Shown here: positions 34,266 to 43,250 of the stretch, piece after piece
How the letters are laid out: every line of letters begins with the position of its first letter
Position numbering within the stretch: position 1 is the first letter of the stretch
NCBI RefSeq assembly: GCF_023278365.1
Contig: NZ_CP075338.1
Coordinates: 3,720,001 to 3,784,000 of the forward strand
Direction of reading: 5' to 3'
Length of the DNA: 64,000 bases
DNA from: Epilithonimonas zeae
GTDB taxonomy: Bacteria > Bacteroidota > Bacteroidia > Flavobacteriales > Weeksellaceae
The notes under the pieces: model-generated
Database searches by the model: none
What the model saw: only the letters and a program-made list of their open reading frames with translations
Told to the model about the DNA's origin: nothing
Translations under genes and position numbers: made by a program

Positions 34266-35069
34266 TTATGAATTTAATTCTTTAGCTCTATTTTCAGCAG
34301 CTAAAATTCCTTTTTGTAAGATGGATTTTAATTGGTTTTCTTCGAAAGTTTTAAGTGCAGCTTCCGTTGTTCCGCCTTTGGATGCGACATCTTTTATTAA
34401 TTCTTCCAAAGATTTATCCGAATTGTTGATGAGATGATAAGCACCCAACATTGTTTGTTTTACAAATAATTTCGAAAGGTTTTCATCGATTCCCATTTCT
34501 GTTCCTGCTTTGATCATTGCATCAATAATGTAGTAGAAGTATGCTGGTCCACTCCCGGAAAGTGCCGTTACGCCATCCAAAAGTTTTTCATCTTCCAAAT
34601 AAACAGAACGTCCGGTGGAATTCAATAATCGTTCGATATTCATCAATTCTGAGAAGGAAATTCCGTCTGCTGCTGTATAACCGGTAATTCCCATTCCGAG
34701 AAGAGTAGGAGAATTGGGCATTGCTCGAACCACGAATTTGTGATTCAAAAATTTCTGAATTTTCTCAATAGAAATTCCAGCCATTATTGATAACACCAAA
34801 GATTTTTCTGGAATTTTAAAAGCCAGATTTTCTGCAACGAAAGCAAAATCCTGTGGCTTTACAGCAATGATAATCAAGTCAGCTTCTAGGGTTTTAACTT
34901 CATCAAAAGATGAAATATCAGAATCTGGAAAAACCGATTTTATCTTCTCTTTTTTATTTTGACTTCTTGTTATGAGATGCAGATTTTGCGATTTTATCAA
35001 TTCATATTTCAAAAATGATTTTGAAAATGACAAACCCATATTTCCTGCTCCTAAAACTGCAATTTTCAT
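34266..35069 (-). CDS. proC: pyrroline-5-carboxylate reductase
   Basis: The 267-residue protein matches ProC in length and motifs: the Rossmann start AVLGAGNMGLSF, VVRAMPNSPTLLGMGITGY, and the C-terminal dimer/substrate signature ALSGSGPAYFYYIIDAMIKAG with KDVASKGGTTEAAL. It makes the last step to proline using NAD(P)H. It sits in a run with MurB, a DsbA-like protein and GNAT, where co-transcription is likely from spacing (20 nt or less). Confidence 0.96.
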   Translation of the reverse strand: MKIAVLGAGNMGLSFSKSFLKYELIKSQNLHLITRSQNKKEKIKSVFPDSDISSFDEVKTLEADLIIIAVKPQDFAFVAENLAFKIPEKSLVLSIMAGISIEKIQKFLNHKFVVRAMPNSPTLLGMGITGYTAADGISFSELMNIERLLNSTGRSVYLEDEKLLDGVTALSGSGPAYFYYIIDAMIKAGTEMGIDENLSKLFVKQTMLGAYHLINNSDKSLEELIKDVASKGGTTEAALKTFEENQLKSILQKGILAAENRAKELNS

Positions 35070-35089
35070 TTGGTGTTTAAATTAATTAT

Positions 35090-35785
35090 TTAGCAATTAT
35101 TTCCACCAACATCGCAGGAGTCGCCTTCACTGATAATGTTGATTTTAGAATCAGATTCAGAAAAGCTTTTTTCCAAAACTTCCGAGAACAGATGCGTTGG
35201 TTGTGCTCCGGAAATCGCATACTTTCTGTCAAAAACAAAGAACGGAACACTGTTGATTCCAAGTGATGCGGCTTCTTCAATATCGTTATTTACCAATTCG
35301 GTTAATTCTGGAGATTGAACAGCATTTTTAATTTCATTTTTTGTAAAACCTAACTTTTCTCCGATTTCTGAAAGGACTTCAACATCATCAATATTTTGTC
35401 CAAGGATAAAATAAGCTTCGAACAGAAGTTCTTCCATTTCGTTGGTTTTACCTTTTTCTTTTGCCAGTTGAACCAACATTTGACTTTTGAAAGAATTAGA
35501 AACTTTTACTTCATCAAAATTAAAATCAATTCCTGCATTTTTTCCTATCTGGATAAGATTTTCGTGCATTTTGATTGTCTCTTGTAAGGAGTGGCCTTTG
35601 ATATCAGACAAATATTCATAATGATTTCTGCTAAGGTCGGTTTTCATTTTTGGATCCAATTGGAAAGAATGCCAATTAACCTCAATCTTATCATTTTGAG
35701 CAAAATTCTGAAGTGCTTTTTCAAAATTTTTCTTTCCAATAAAACAAAACGGACAACGTGTGTCGCTCCAAATATCTACTTTCAT
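35090..35785 (-). CDS. DsbA-family oxidoreductase (FrnE-like)
   Basis: The 231-residue protein is a cytoplasmic (no signal peptide) DsbA-type thioredoxin-fold protein with the active-site motif CPFC (DTRCPFCFIGKKNFEKAL, about residue 11) and the helical insert typical of FrnE. The cis-Pro loop is visible in SLGINSVPFFVFDRKYAISGAQP. FrnE proteins act in oxidative-stress tolerance or small-molecule isomerisation; the exact role here is open. It lies 10 nt after murB on the same strand. Confidence 0.93.
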   Translation of the reverse strand: MKVDIWSDTRCPFCFIGKKNFEKALQNFAQNDKIEVNWHSFQLDPKMKTDLSRNHYEYLSDIKGHSLQETIKMHENLIQIGKNAGIDFNFDEVKVSNSFKSQMLVQLAKEKGKTNEMEELLFEAYFILGQNIDDVEVLSEIGEKLGFTKNEIKNAVQSPELTELVNNDIEEAASLGINSVPFFVFDRKYAISGAQPTHLFSEVLEKSFSESDSKINIISEGDSCDVGGNNC

Positions 35786-35795
35786 TTTTTTAATT

Positions 35796-36815
35796 TTATA
35801 TTATATTGACTTCCCGTTCCAATTCAATTCCGAATTTCTCTTTTACTGAATCAATAATTATCGTCGAGAAATCAAAAATCTCTTTTCCGGTTGCATTTCC
35901 AGTGGCGTTGATGATGACCAAAGCCTGCAATTGGTTGGATGCTACATTGCCGATTTGTTTGCCTTTCCAGCCAGCTTGCTCTATTAACCAACCAGCGGGA
36001 ACTTTAACAAAATCACCATTCGGATAGCCTGGGATATTTTCAAATTGTTGTTTTAAAGCTTCAAATTGTGAAAGCGAAATTGTTGGATTTTTGAAGAAAC
36101 TCCCGGCATTTCCAATCACTTTTGGGTCTGGCAATTTGCTTTGTCTAATGTTGATGACAGCTTTCGAAACATCCTGGATGGTTGGATTAGTGATTCCTAA
36201 TTTCTCCAATTCTGACTGAATTGCGCCATATTCGACATCGATTTTATGGTTGTGTCTTGTTAATCTGAAAGTCACTTCCAAAATCACATATCGACCTTTT
36301 CCTTCCTGCTTGAAAATCGAATCTCTGTAACCAAATTTACACTGATCTGAGTTCAAAGTTTCAATTTCAAAATTATCCAGATTCAGAACTTTGCAACTTC
36401 CGAAAACATCTTTTATTTCCGTTCCGTAAGCACCAATATTCTGCATTGGGGAAGTTCCGACGTTTCCGGGAATTAATGATAAATTTTCTAATCCGCCATA
36501 ATTTTTCTCCAAACAAAACATCACAAACTGATGCCAGTTTTCACCCGCTTTTGCTGTAACAAGAATTTGATTGTCGTCGATAATTTCTTCGCAGATTCCC
36601 TTCAGATTTAACCGAATAGCTAATCCTTCAAAATCTTTCGTGAACAAAATATTGCTCCCACCGCCAAGGAAAAGGAGTGGGAGAGTTTTTGTGTTTGAGA
36701 GTTTGAGCGTTTCTATAAGTTCTTCTACAGAATTGACTTCTGCAAAATATCTGGCTGAAACATCGACTCCGAAAGTATTGAAAGACTTTAAGGAAACGTT
36801 TTCTTGAATTGACAT
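35796..36815 (-). CDS. murB: UDP-N-acetylenolpyruvoylglucosamine reductase
   Basis: The 339-residue protein is a type I (E. coli-like) MurB. FAD-binding motifs are PLLFLGGGSNILF and IPGNVGTSPMQNIGAYG; the catalytic Ser lies in IGNAGSFFKNP. It reduces the enolpyruvyl group made by MurA to form UDP-MurNAc for peptidoglycan. The start codon overlaps the stop codon of the upstream lipoprotein gene by 1 nt (TAATG), indicating translational coupling. Confidence 0.96.
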   Translation of the reverse strand: MSIQENVSLKSFNTFGVDVSARYFAEVNSVEELIETLKLSNTKTLPLLFLGGGSNILFTKDFEGLAIRLNLKGICEEIIDDNQILVTAKAGENWHQFVMFCLEKNYGGLENLSLIPGNVGTSPMQNIGAYGTEIKDVFGSCKVLNLDNFEIETLNSDQCKFGYRDSIFKQEGKGRYVILEVTFRLTRHNHKIDVEYGAIQSELEKLGITNPTIQDVSKAVINIRQSKLPDPKVIGNAGSFFKNPTISLSQFEALKQQFENIPGYPNGDFVKVPAGWLIEQAGWKGKQIGNVASNQLQALVIINATGNATGKEIFDFSTIIIDSVKEKFGIELEREVNII

Positions 36816-37258
36816 TAATATTTTTTAAGAAGATTATCGAGATTATTTTTAAGCTTCTCAATTTGCTTATAACCTTCGGAATTTTCAGGAACATTAATCA
36901 ATTCGTATTCTTTTTCAGTCGTCGTAATTCGGTAAATATGGTCTGGACCATCATAATATCCACGTGCTTTTCCACTTTGTGTTTTTTCCAAAAGAGAAAT
37001 ATTAATATCAGAAACTATTTTGTCCCAATCTTTCTTGTCTATTTTTTTCTTGAAAACCGGATAATCTTCAAACCTTCCGCCAGTTTTGTTGGATTCCAAA
37101 GAATCTTTCGTCGCGTTGATGAAAGTTCTGCCGCCTCTTCCAGCGGTATGTGTGTAAGAAACGGATGTGATAGTTGTATTCTGAGCCGCAGTTTTACAAT
37201 TCAATAAGAAAAGTGAAAGCGCTGAAAGTATAAATCCAATTTTAATTATTTTCATCAT
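36815..37258 (-). CDS. lipoprotein of unknown function
   Basis: The 147-residue protein has a lipoprotein signal (LSLFLLNCKT, lipid Cys at about 21) and a soluble domain of about 110 residues with a pattern of alternating beta strands and Lys-rich helices (KKIDKKDWDKIVSDIN, GYYDGPDHIYRITTTEKEYEL). I do not recognise a named family. It lies between the aminotransferase and murB in one likely operon and is coupled to murB. Confidence 0.75.
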   Translation of the reverse strand: MMKIIKIGFILSALSLFLLNCKTAAQNTTITSVSYTHTAGRGGRTFINATKDSLESNKTGGRFEDYPVFKKKIDKKDWDKIVSDINISLLEKTQSGKARGYYDGPDHIYRITTTEKEYELINVPENSEGYKQIEKLKNNLDNLLKKY

Positions 37259-37271
37259 TTCAAAATTTTAA

Positions 37272-38474
37272 TTAAGCAAATTCTGTATTGTATTTTTCAA
37301 TCGCATCTTTTAGAATCTCAACACTTCTTCTAAGGTCTTCTTGTTTCAAAACGTACGCAATTCTTACTTGTTTTTTTCCTAATTCCGGATTGCTGTAAAA
37401 ACCGCCCATTGGCGCAACCATTACAGTCTCGTTGTTGTTAGAATAACTTTCCAAAAGCCATTGTGCAAATTTTTCTGTATCATCTACAGGCAATTCAACA
37501 CCGCAATAGAACGCACCTTTTGGCTTTGGACAGATCACTCCAGGAATCTCATTCAATAATCTTACCAAAAGATCTCTTCTTTCTGTGTATTCTTCTCTGA
37601 CTTTGGCGATATATTCTGCATCATTTTTATGAGCAGCAGTCGCCGCAATTTGACCCAAAAGAACTGGACTCAATCTTGCCTGAGCAAAAAGAATTGCTGC
37701 ATCGTGAATTTTTTTGGAACGCGTAATCAAGCATCCAATTCTCGCACCGCACATTGAGTATCTTTTTGATTCTGAATCGATAACGATAACATTGTCTGCG
37801 ACTTCCGGAAACTCAAACATAGAGATTTGTTTTTCTCCGTCGTAAACATATTCTCTGTAAACTTCGTCCGAAATAATAACAATATCGTGTTTTTTTGCAA
37901 TCTCAGCCAGTTTCTGAAGTTCTTCTCTGGAATATAGATAACCTGTTGGATTTCCAGGATTACAAACAACAATAGCTCTGGTTTTATCGGTGATTTTTTT
38001 CTCAAATTCTTCAATTGAAGGTAACGCGAATCCAGTATCAATGGTTGATGGAACCGCTACTACATTGATATTGAATGTTCCGGCAAATCCATTATAATTG
38101 GCATAATAAGGCTCTGGAATAATAATTTCGTCGCCGTCATCACAAAGAGTAGAAATAGCGAAATTAAGAGCTTCAGAACCGCCGTTGGTAACGATAAAGT
38201 TATCTGTTGTAAGGTCATTGAATCCTAAAGAGTGATAATAATCTCTAAGCGCAATTCTGTAATCCAGATTACCTTCTGAAAGAGCATATTCCAAAACTTT
38301 TAAGTCAATATTTTTTACAGCATCCAAAGCCGTTTGTGGCGTTTCTATGTCTGGCTGACCAATGTTCAGGTGATATACTTTGATTCCTTTTTGTTTTGCT
38401 GCGGTTGCAAATGGAACTAATTTTCTAACAGGTGATGCAGGCATATGCTGCGCTCTTTGCGATATTTTCGGCAT
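37272..38474 (-). CDS. class I/II pyridoxal-phosphate aminotransferase
   Basis: The 400-residue protein has the fold-type I aminotransferase pattern: HLNIGQPDIETP, VTNGGSEALNFAIS (phosphate-binding), VVCNPGNPTGYLYSREEL, the Asp in IIISDEVYREY, and the PLP lysine in SESKRYSMCGARIG. The C-terminal Arg for the substrate carboxylate is in VRIAYV. Substrate is not readable; aspartate or aromatic amino acids are the usual guesses. It is the first gene of the likely operon that runs to the GNAT gene. Confidence 0.9.
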   Translation of the reverse strand: MPKISQRAQHMPASPVRKLVPFATAAKQKGIKVYHLNIGQPDIETPQTALDAVKNIDLKVLEYALSEGNLDYRIALRDYYHSLGFNDLTTDNFIVTNGGSEALNFAISTLCDDGDEIIIPEPYYANYNGFAGTFNINVVAVPSTIDTGFALPSIEEFEKKITDKTRAIVVCNPGNPTGYLYSREELQKLAEIAKKHDIVIISDEVYREYVYDGEKQISMFEFPEVADNVIVIDSESKRYSMCGARIGCLITRSKKIHDAAILFAQARLSPVLLGQIAATAAHKNDAEYIAKVREEYTERRDLLVRLLNEIPGVICPKPKGAFYCGVELPVDDTEKFAQWLLESYSNNNETVMVAPMGGFYSNPELGKKQVRIAYVLKQEDLRRSVEILKDAIEKYNTEFA

Positions 38475-38563
38475 TATTTTTAAACTTTGAAGTACAAAAA
38501 TAAGCTTTAATTTTTCAACAAAAAAATTAGTATTTTTGATTTAGAATAATTGGATTTTATATC

Positions 38564-38650
38564 ATCGCAAAGGCACAAAAATTTATAAATGATTCTATAT
38601 TTAAGTCGCTAATTTTTCCAATAATGTGAACATAATTTTAGCTTTGCGAT
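38564..38650. repeat. inverted repeat ATCGCAAAGGC/GCTTTGCGAT with embedded -7 box
   Basis: About 10-nt arms at 38564-38574 and 38641-38650 face each other across about 66 nt. The right arm contains TAGCTTTG (38639-38646), a -7 match located 26 nt before the DUF1801 start. The repeat may therefore supply the promoter of that gene. Confidence 0.45.
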
Positions 38651-38671
38651 AAACTTTAAATAAGTAATTGT

Positions 38672-39127
38672 ATGCAGATTTTTGTTGATACCATAGAAGA
38701 GTATATTTCCCAGATTCCTGAGGAAAGAAGAGATGCTTTTAGAAAGCTTTTGGAAACCGTGGATAGCAATCTTCCGAAAGGTTTTCAGCAGACGATGCAA
38801 TACGGAATGGTTACTTGGTGTGTGCCTTTGGAAACTTATCCTGCAGGTTATCATTGTGCAAAAAATACGCCTTTGCCCTTCATAAGTGTGGCTTCGCAAA
38901 AGAACTTTATCGCTTTTTACAATATGGGAATTTATGCTGACCAAAAGATTTTAGATTGGTTTGTGAATGAGTTTCCAAATCATTCTAAAAAGAAATTAGA
39001 TATGGGCAAATCTTGCATTAGGTTCAAAAAAGTGGAAGATATTACTTATGATTTGCTAGGTGAACTTTGTCAGAAAATATCTGTGGATGATTGGATCGCG
39101 GTTTATGAGAAGAATTATAAAAAGTAA
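38672..39127 (+). CDS. DUF1801 domain protein
   Basis: The 151-residue protein is a single DUF1801 domain (SufE/YdhG-like fold): YISQIPEERRDAFRKLLETV, the conserved QTMQYGMVTWCVPLETYPAGYH stretch, and FISVASQKNFIAFYNMGIY, ending with RFKKVEDITYDLLGELCQ. No enzyme activity is established for the family. The 3' end overlaps the start of the YiiX-like lipoprotein gene by 23 nt, so the two are coupled. Confidence 0.88.
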   Translation: MQIFVDTIEEYISQIPEERRDAFRKLLETVDSNLPKGFQQTMQYGMVTWCVPLETYPAGYHCAKNTPLPFISVASQKNFIAFYNMGIYADQKILDWFVNEFPNHSKKKLDMGKSCIRFKKVEDITYDLLGELCQKISVDDWIAVYEKNYKK

Positions 39128-39749
39128 TCAGGTTTATCTTATTTTTGCACTTCTTTTTTTAACAAGCTGCAAAACTTACAACACTTCTTTTTTGGAAAAC
39201 GGCGATTTACTTTTCGTACCATCTGTGGATTCTGGATTGTCTGGAGCAATTAATAATGTGACTCAGACAGAGAAAAAAACTTCTTATGACCATATCGGAA
39301 TTGTTAAAAAAGAAGATCATCATCTGTATGTTCTTCATGCTGCGCCAAAAGGTGGTTCTCAAAAACAAAAACTTCAATCTTTCCTAAAAGAGCAAACCAA
39401 AGCGGGACAAAAAATTGATGTTTACCGTTTGAAATCAGAATTCCATTCGTCGATTCCGAACTCTGTTTCCAAGGCTGAAACTTTGATCGGGAAACCTTAT
39501 AACTTCAATTATATTTTGGATGAAAATTCTTACTACTGCTCAGATTTTGTAGAAAGGGCTTTCCGTGATCATCAGATTTTCCAATTAGAACCAATGACTT
39601 TCATTGACCCAAAGACTGGGAAAACTAATTCGTTTTGGGAAAAATTCTACCAAGACAAAAATATCAAAGTTCCGGAAGGTGAGCTTGGCTGTAACCCCAA
39701 TGGATTAGCAAGTTCGGAGAAATTATTTAAAGTTGGTAATATCGATTAA
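39105..39749 (+). CDS. YiiX/YebB-like (permuted NlpC/P60) lipoprotein
   Basis: I choose the ATG at 39105, not the GTG at 39060, because only the shorter form gives a good lipoprotein signal (MRRIIKSNQVYLIFALLFLT then SC, 214 residues). The mature part carries the permuted papain-like hydrolase motifs: NGDLLFVPSVDSGLSGAI, His in SYDHIGIVKK and Cys in NSYYCSDFVERAF. Such proteins cleave amide or ester bonds, with peptidoglycan or lipid targets suggested for relatives. It overlaps the DUF1801 gene in another frame. Confidence 0.85.
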   Translation: MRRIIKSNQVYLIFALLFLTSCKTYNTSFLENGDLLFVPSVDSGLSGAINNVTQTEKKTSYDHIGIVKKEDHHLYVLHAAPKGGSQKQKLQSFLKEQTKAGQKIDVYRLKSEFHSSIPNSVSKAETLIGKPYNFNYILDENSYYCSDFVERAFRDHQIFQLEPMTFIDPKTGKTNSFWEKFYQDKNIKVPEGELGCNPNGLASSEKLFKVGNID

Positions 39750-39754
39750 TGAAT

Positions 39755-42700
39755 TTATTTCGAAGGATTTGAAATTGAATCCTTGATTGCTTTCGCTTTT
39801 TCCTCTTCTTCTGCTTTTTGTTTTTCATACAAATCTTTGTCTTCATCATCCAAAGAAGATTCGAAATCATCGTCTTTTTGTTGATTCTTCCCTGCTTTAA
39901 TGATTGGATTATCCGAAGTTCCACTCACACTGATTGGTATCCCGAAAAGTCCAAATGGCGGTAGTCCCAATCTGATTTGCAGGTCTAATTTTCCATCCAG
40001 ATTAACTTTTCCTTCGAATCTCGGTCGGAAGCCTGCAACTTTGGTTTTGGTTCTTGGAATAGTGATGACATTATTTTTTATAGAAGATTTTACTACAATT
40101 TTATTGACGCTTGTGTCCGTTAATTTGTCTTTATCTGTGTCTTTGGCAATTTGATTCAGGATTTTGAAGCCTTTGAATTTAATATCTTCTAAAGTCAGAT
40201 TTCCGCCACCAATCAGTGAATTCATAATGGGTTCCATCCCTTGATTGAGCAATCCGCCTAATTGATAATCCAAAGAAATTGTTCCGTAAGCAGATTTTCC
40301 GGCGCTCATCATTTCTCGGAACAACGGGATTTCTTTATAAGCTCTTTGAATATCAAAATTATCTGCCTTTAATTGAATGTCAAAACCTGCACGTTTTGTA
40401 TTGATTGGTTTGTAGTAGCCAACGACTTTAGCATCCATTCCCGCCAGATTAAAACCAGTGTTGTTGAGATAAGCTTTTCCATCTTTTAAATTGACATTAC
40501 CTTTGAACTGGGTCAATAGCAAATCATTATATTTGATTTTGTCTGCTTTTGCGTTTAAACTAATGTCAATATTTTTAGGTAATTCTACAACGCCTGTCAT
40601 AGCCGTAGGAGAAGCAGTTTGTGTACTGGAGCTGTTGGCCAATGCTGTAAAATCTCCAATATTCAGCATTGGACTGTTGATGGAAAAGTTTCCTTTTACC
40701 GTTTGATTTCCGGTGATGTACGAGATGATATTATCCAGATAACCGTTGGCAGAAAAATGATTCAGGCCATAATTAGCTTTAAAGTTGTCAAAAGAGAGTT
40801 TTTCCTTCTCAAAAATCATTTTACCTCGGTTAATTCGTACCAGTTTTGGAAGCAGATTATATTTGATGTTTATTTTCTGAATTTCTACATAACCTCTGTT
40901 TTTCAATCGGTTATATCTGCCGGAAACGGCATCTGACTGTAATCCTGCAATGTCAAAATTTGTGTAAACACTGCCATCTACATTCAGCCCGTCCAAAGCA
41001 AACAGTTCGTAAAAAGGAGCCAGTTCCAATTTCCCTTTAGACTGAACATGGTATTTGATATTATTAAAATTCTTTAAATCTGCTTTCAGATTAAATGGCT
41101 GACCTTTAACCGTAAAAGAAACAGGCAATAGTTTTACCACCAAATCCTGCAGAGATCCATTTTTACTTTGAACAAGAGCTTCAATGCGCATATTCTCAAC
41201 AGGAACCGGCGAATTAGCCGTTTTCAAATAACCGTTCTTAAGATTGATGTGAGAGTTCACAACCGGAATAATTTTCTTTTCCAAGTTTAATTTTCCTTTT
41301 GTGTTGATGTCTGCATCCAATATGCCTTTGACCACAAGGTCTTTCATCGGATAAATCTTCTCGATCTCGGACAAATCAACAAACATTTTTGCATTAGCAT
41401 CCAAATCGAAGGTCTTAATTCCCCTTAAATGGATATCGCCTTTGATATAATTCTTTAAAGATTTGATGTCAATTTGTTTCAGGCTTGTTTCGATATTTTT
41501 ATAATTGCTGTCTCTGGATTCCGAAGTCAATTGAAACGAAGCATAATCTATAGCTTGTGGCAAATCTTTCAATTTAAGATAACCATTTTTCAAGTTACTG
41601 GTGATATGAAACACAGGGATAGATGTAATCTCAAATGTTTTACGGGCTTTATTGAATGGACTGTAAGTTTCTTTGGTGGAAAAAATACCATTGACATTCC
41701 CTTTCAGAGAGAAGTTTCCTTTCAAAACAGTTCCTTCTAATCCCAAAGTTTTTTGCAAATCTTCCAAAACCAGATTACAATCGGTGTCAGAAACTACTTT
41801 CATTGGGTTGAATCCTTCGATATGAGAAACCGATTTGAAGTAACCATTTCCTAATTTGAATTCTGCTTTTCGAACATCAGTAATTAATTTGGTGAAATCC
41901 AGATTTGGAAAATCCAGTTTAAACATTAGATTTAGGTTTTCCAGAGGAGCTTTAGAATGATTATAGTTCAAGTAGCCATCTTTTATTTTGAGTCCAAAAG
42001 AAAAGGTAGGCATCTCTTTTTTTTCTACTATATAATTGCCGGAAAGAGATGCAATGGCAGAAACATCTCCTTTTATTTCTGTGTTTTTCAGCCAATGTTC
42101 ATAGGATTTTGGAACCAAAGACAAGGCATTAGCTAAAGTGCTTTTTGCTGTTTTTAGTTTGAAATCCATATTGTATCCATTAGTCAGGAAAGCCAGTTTA
42201 CCTTCAAAAGAAACAGGTAACTCATTAATTTTCAAATCATTTTTCCTGAACTGAAACGCCAGATTATCTGTATTAATATTGGTAATAAGATTGGCGTGAA
42301 CCTGCTTGTGGTCAACATAAGTTTCCCCTGCATAACTGAACGTCAAAGCTTTGATATCTGCTGTGGTTTCCAAATCAAAAACAGAATTTGCCAAATCTCC
42401 CTTTCCTGTATAATTGAGACTGTCTAAAGTAATCTTCATCGGGAGAGAAGCATCATTGTAAGATAAATCTACATTATCCAACTGAATCAGTTTTATTTTG
42501 ACTTTAGAATTGCCATCGGATTGTTCTTTTTCCTCGCTGCTTTTATAAACATTGTAATTGGCTCTACCAAGGCTGTCAACTTCTATCGCAATTGCTCCAT
42601 TTTTCAAATAAACACCTTCTATAACGGTTTCATCAGAAAATAGACTCAAAACATCGATACCTAAACTGAAACTTTCAGATTTTATAAGGCTTTGCTTTTG

Positions 42701-43006
42701 AAATGGTGAAGAACCTTTTAAATCAACTTTGTTCAAGGAAGCTGTAAGGTTGGGAAAATCTTTGAAAAAAGAAATATTTACAGATTGATAATTCAGTTTT
42801 CCATTGATGTTTTGATTGATGAGGTCTTTCACAGATTGATTAATCTGTTTTTTGAAAACCACAGGGATGAGAAAAAGAATTCCAATGAATAAAACCAGCA
42901 GAACTCCAATGATTTTACCGGCTTTTTTTAGGATAGATGTCAGAATATTTTTGTTGTCGGACTTTTCTATTGATGTTATAGATGCGTCCAAGTCATTTTT
43001 CGTCAT
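39755..43006 (-). CDS. large AsmA-like (AsmA/DUF3971-type) envelope protein
   Basis: The 1083-residue protein has one N-terminal membrane helix (about 35-55, IIGVLLVLFIGILFLIPVVF) and a long periplasmic region of repeating beta strands typical of AsmA-like and repeating-beta-groove lipid-bridge proteins. The AsmA C-terminal block is visible (about 905-1045: GTISLDYQLGGLLNQGMEP, IGGGNLTLEDIKFKGFKILNQI). It ends in an acidic, Lys-rich tail. By family it is likely to help move or sort phospholipids to the outer membrane. A single gene, its stop is close to the stop of the YiiX-like gene on the other strand. Confidence 0.88.
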   Translation of the reverse strand: MTKNDLDASITSIEKSDNKNILTSILKKAGKIIGVLLVLFIGILFLIPVVFKKQINQSVKDLINQNINGKLNYQSVNISFFKDFPNLTASLNKVDLKGSSPFQKQSLIKSESFSLGIDVLSLFSDETVIEGVYLKNGAIAIEVDSLGRANYNVYKSSEEKEQSDGNSKVKIKLIQLDNVDLSYNDASLPMKITLDSLNYTGKGDLANSVFDLETTADIKALTFSYAGETYVDHKQVHANLITNINTDNLAFQFRKNDLKINELPVSFEGKLAFLTNGYNMDFKLKTAKSTLANALSLVPKSYEHWLKNTEIKGDVSAIASLSGNYIVEKKEMPTFSFGLKIKDGYLNYNHSKAPLENLNLMFKLDFPNLDFTKLITDVRKAEFKLGNGYFKSVSHIEGFNPMKVVSDTDCNLVLEDLQKTLGLEGTVLKGNFSLKGNVNGIFSTKETYSPFNKARKTFEITSIPVFHITSNLKNGYLKLKDLPQAIDYASFQLTSESRDSNYKNIETSLKQIDIKSLKNYIKGDIHLRGIKTFDLDANAKMFVDLSEIEKIYPMKDLVVKGILDADINTKGKLNLEKKIIPVVNSHINLKNGYLKTANSPVPVENMRIEALVQSKNGSLQDLVVKLLPVSFTVKGQPFNLKADLKNFNNIKYHVQSKGKLELAPFYELFALDGLNVDGSVYTNFDIAGLQSDAVSGRYNRLKNRGYVEIQKINIKYNLLPKLVRINRGKMIFEKEKLSFDNFKANYGLNHFSANGYLDNIISYITGNQTVKGNFSINSPMLNIGDFTALANSSSTQTASPTAMTGVVELPKNIDISLNAKADKIKYNDLLLTQFKGNVNLKDGKAYLNNTGFNLAGMDAKVVGYYKPINTKRAGFDIQLKADNFDIQRAYKEIPLFREMMSAGKSAYGTISLDYQLGGLLNQGMEPIMNSLIGGGNLTLEDIKFKGFKILNQIAKDTDKDKLTDTSVNKIVVKSSIKNNVITIPRTKTKVAGFRPRFEGKVNLDGKLDLQIRLGLPPFGLFGIPISVSGTSDNPIIKAGKNQQKDDDFESSLDDEDKDLYEKQKAEEEEKAKAIKDSISNPSK

Positions 43007-43191
43007 TTGTGCAATTGGTTTTTAATCAATTTAATTTCTACAAAATTAAATAATAGTTTCACACTCTCCTAAAACAATCGATAAATACACGGATTTTATA
43101 GATGAAATCCCAAATTGATAAAACTTTTCTCTCAAAAATTCCTGCGATAGATGTAATGTTGATGAAGCCTTTAATTTAAAATAAAAATAAA

Positions 43192-43212
43192 ATCATACTA
43201 ATTTAGTATGAT
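43192..43212. promoter_or_regulatory. 21-bp palindromic operator candidate before the oxoamine synthase gene
   Basis: ATCATACTA and TAGTATGAT are perfect complements separated by ATT, so only the central base breaks the symmetry. The site covers the expected -33 region of the promoter whose -7 box TATTTTTG is at 43227-43234. This is a strong candidate for a dimeric regulator, which is not encoded nearby. Confidence 0.6.
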
Positions 43213-43226
43213 ATCGAAAATTATTC

Positions 43227-43234
43227 TATTTTTG
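43227..43234 (+). promoter_or_regulatory. -7 promoter box for the oxoamine synthase gene
   Basis: TATTTTTG matches TAnnTTTG and lies 17 nt before the start codon. The palindrome at 43192-43212 covers the -33 position. Confidence 0.5.
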
Positions 43235-43250
43235 ATTTATAAATTTTACA

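Noticed and set aside
39060-39104. Longer GTG start for the YiiX-like lipoprotein
   Set aside because: The extra 15 residues would destroy the lipoprotein signal that begins at the ATG at 39105.
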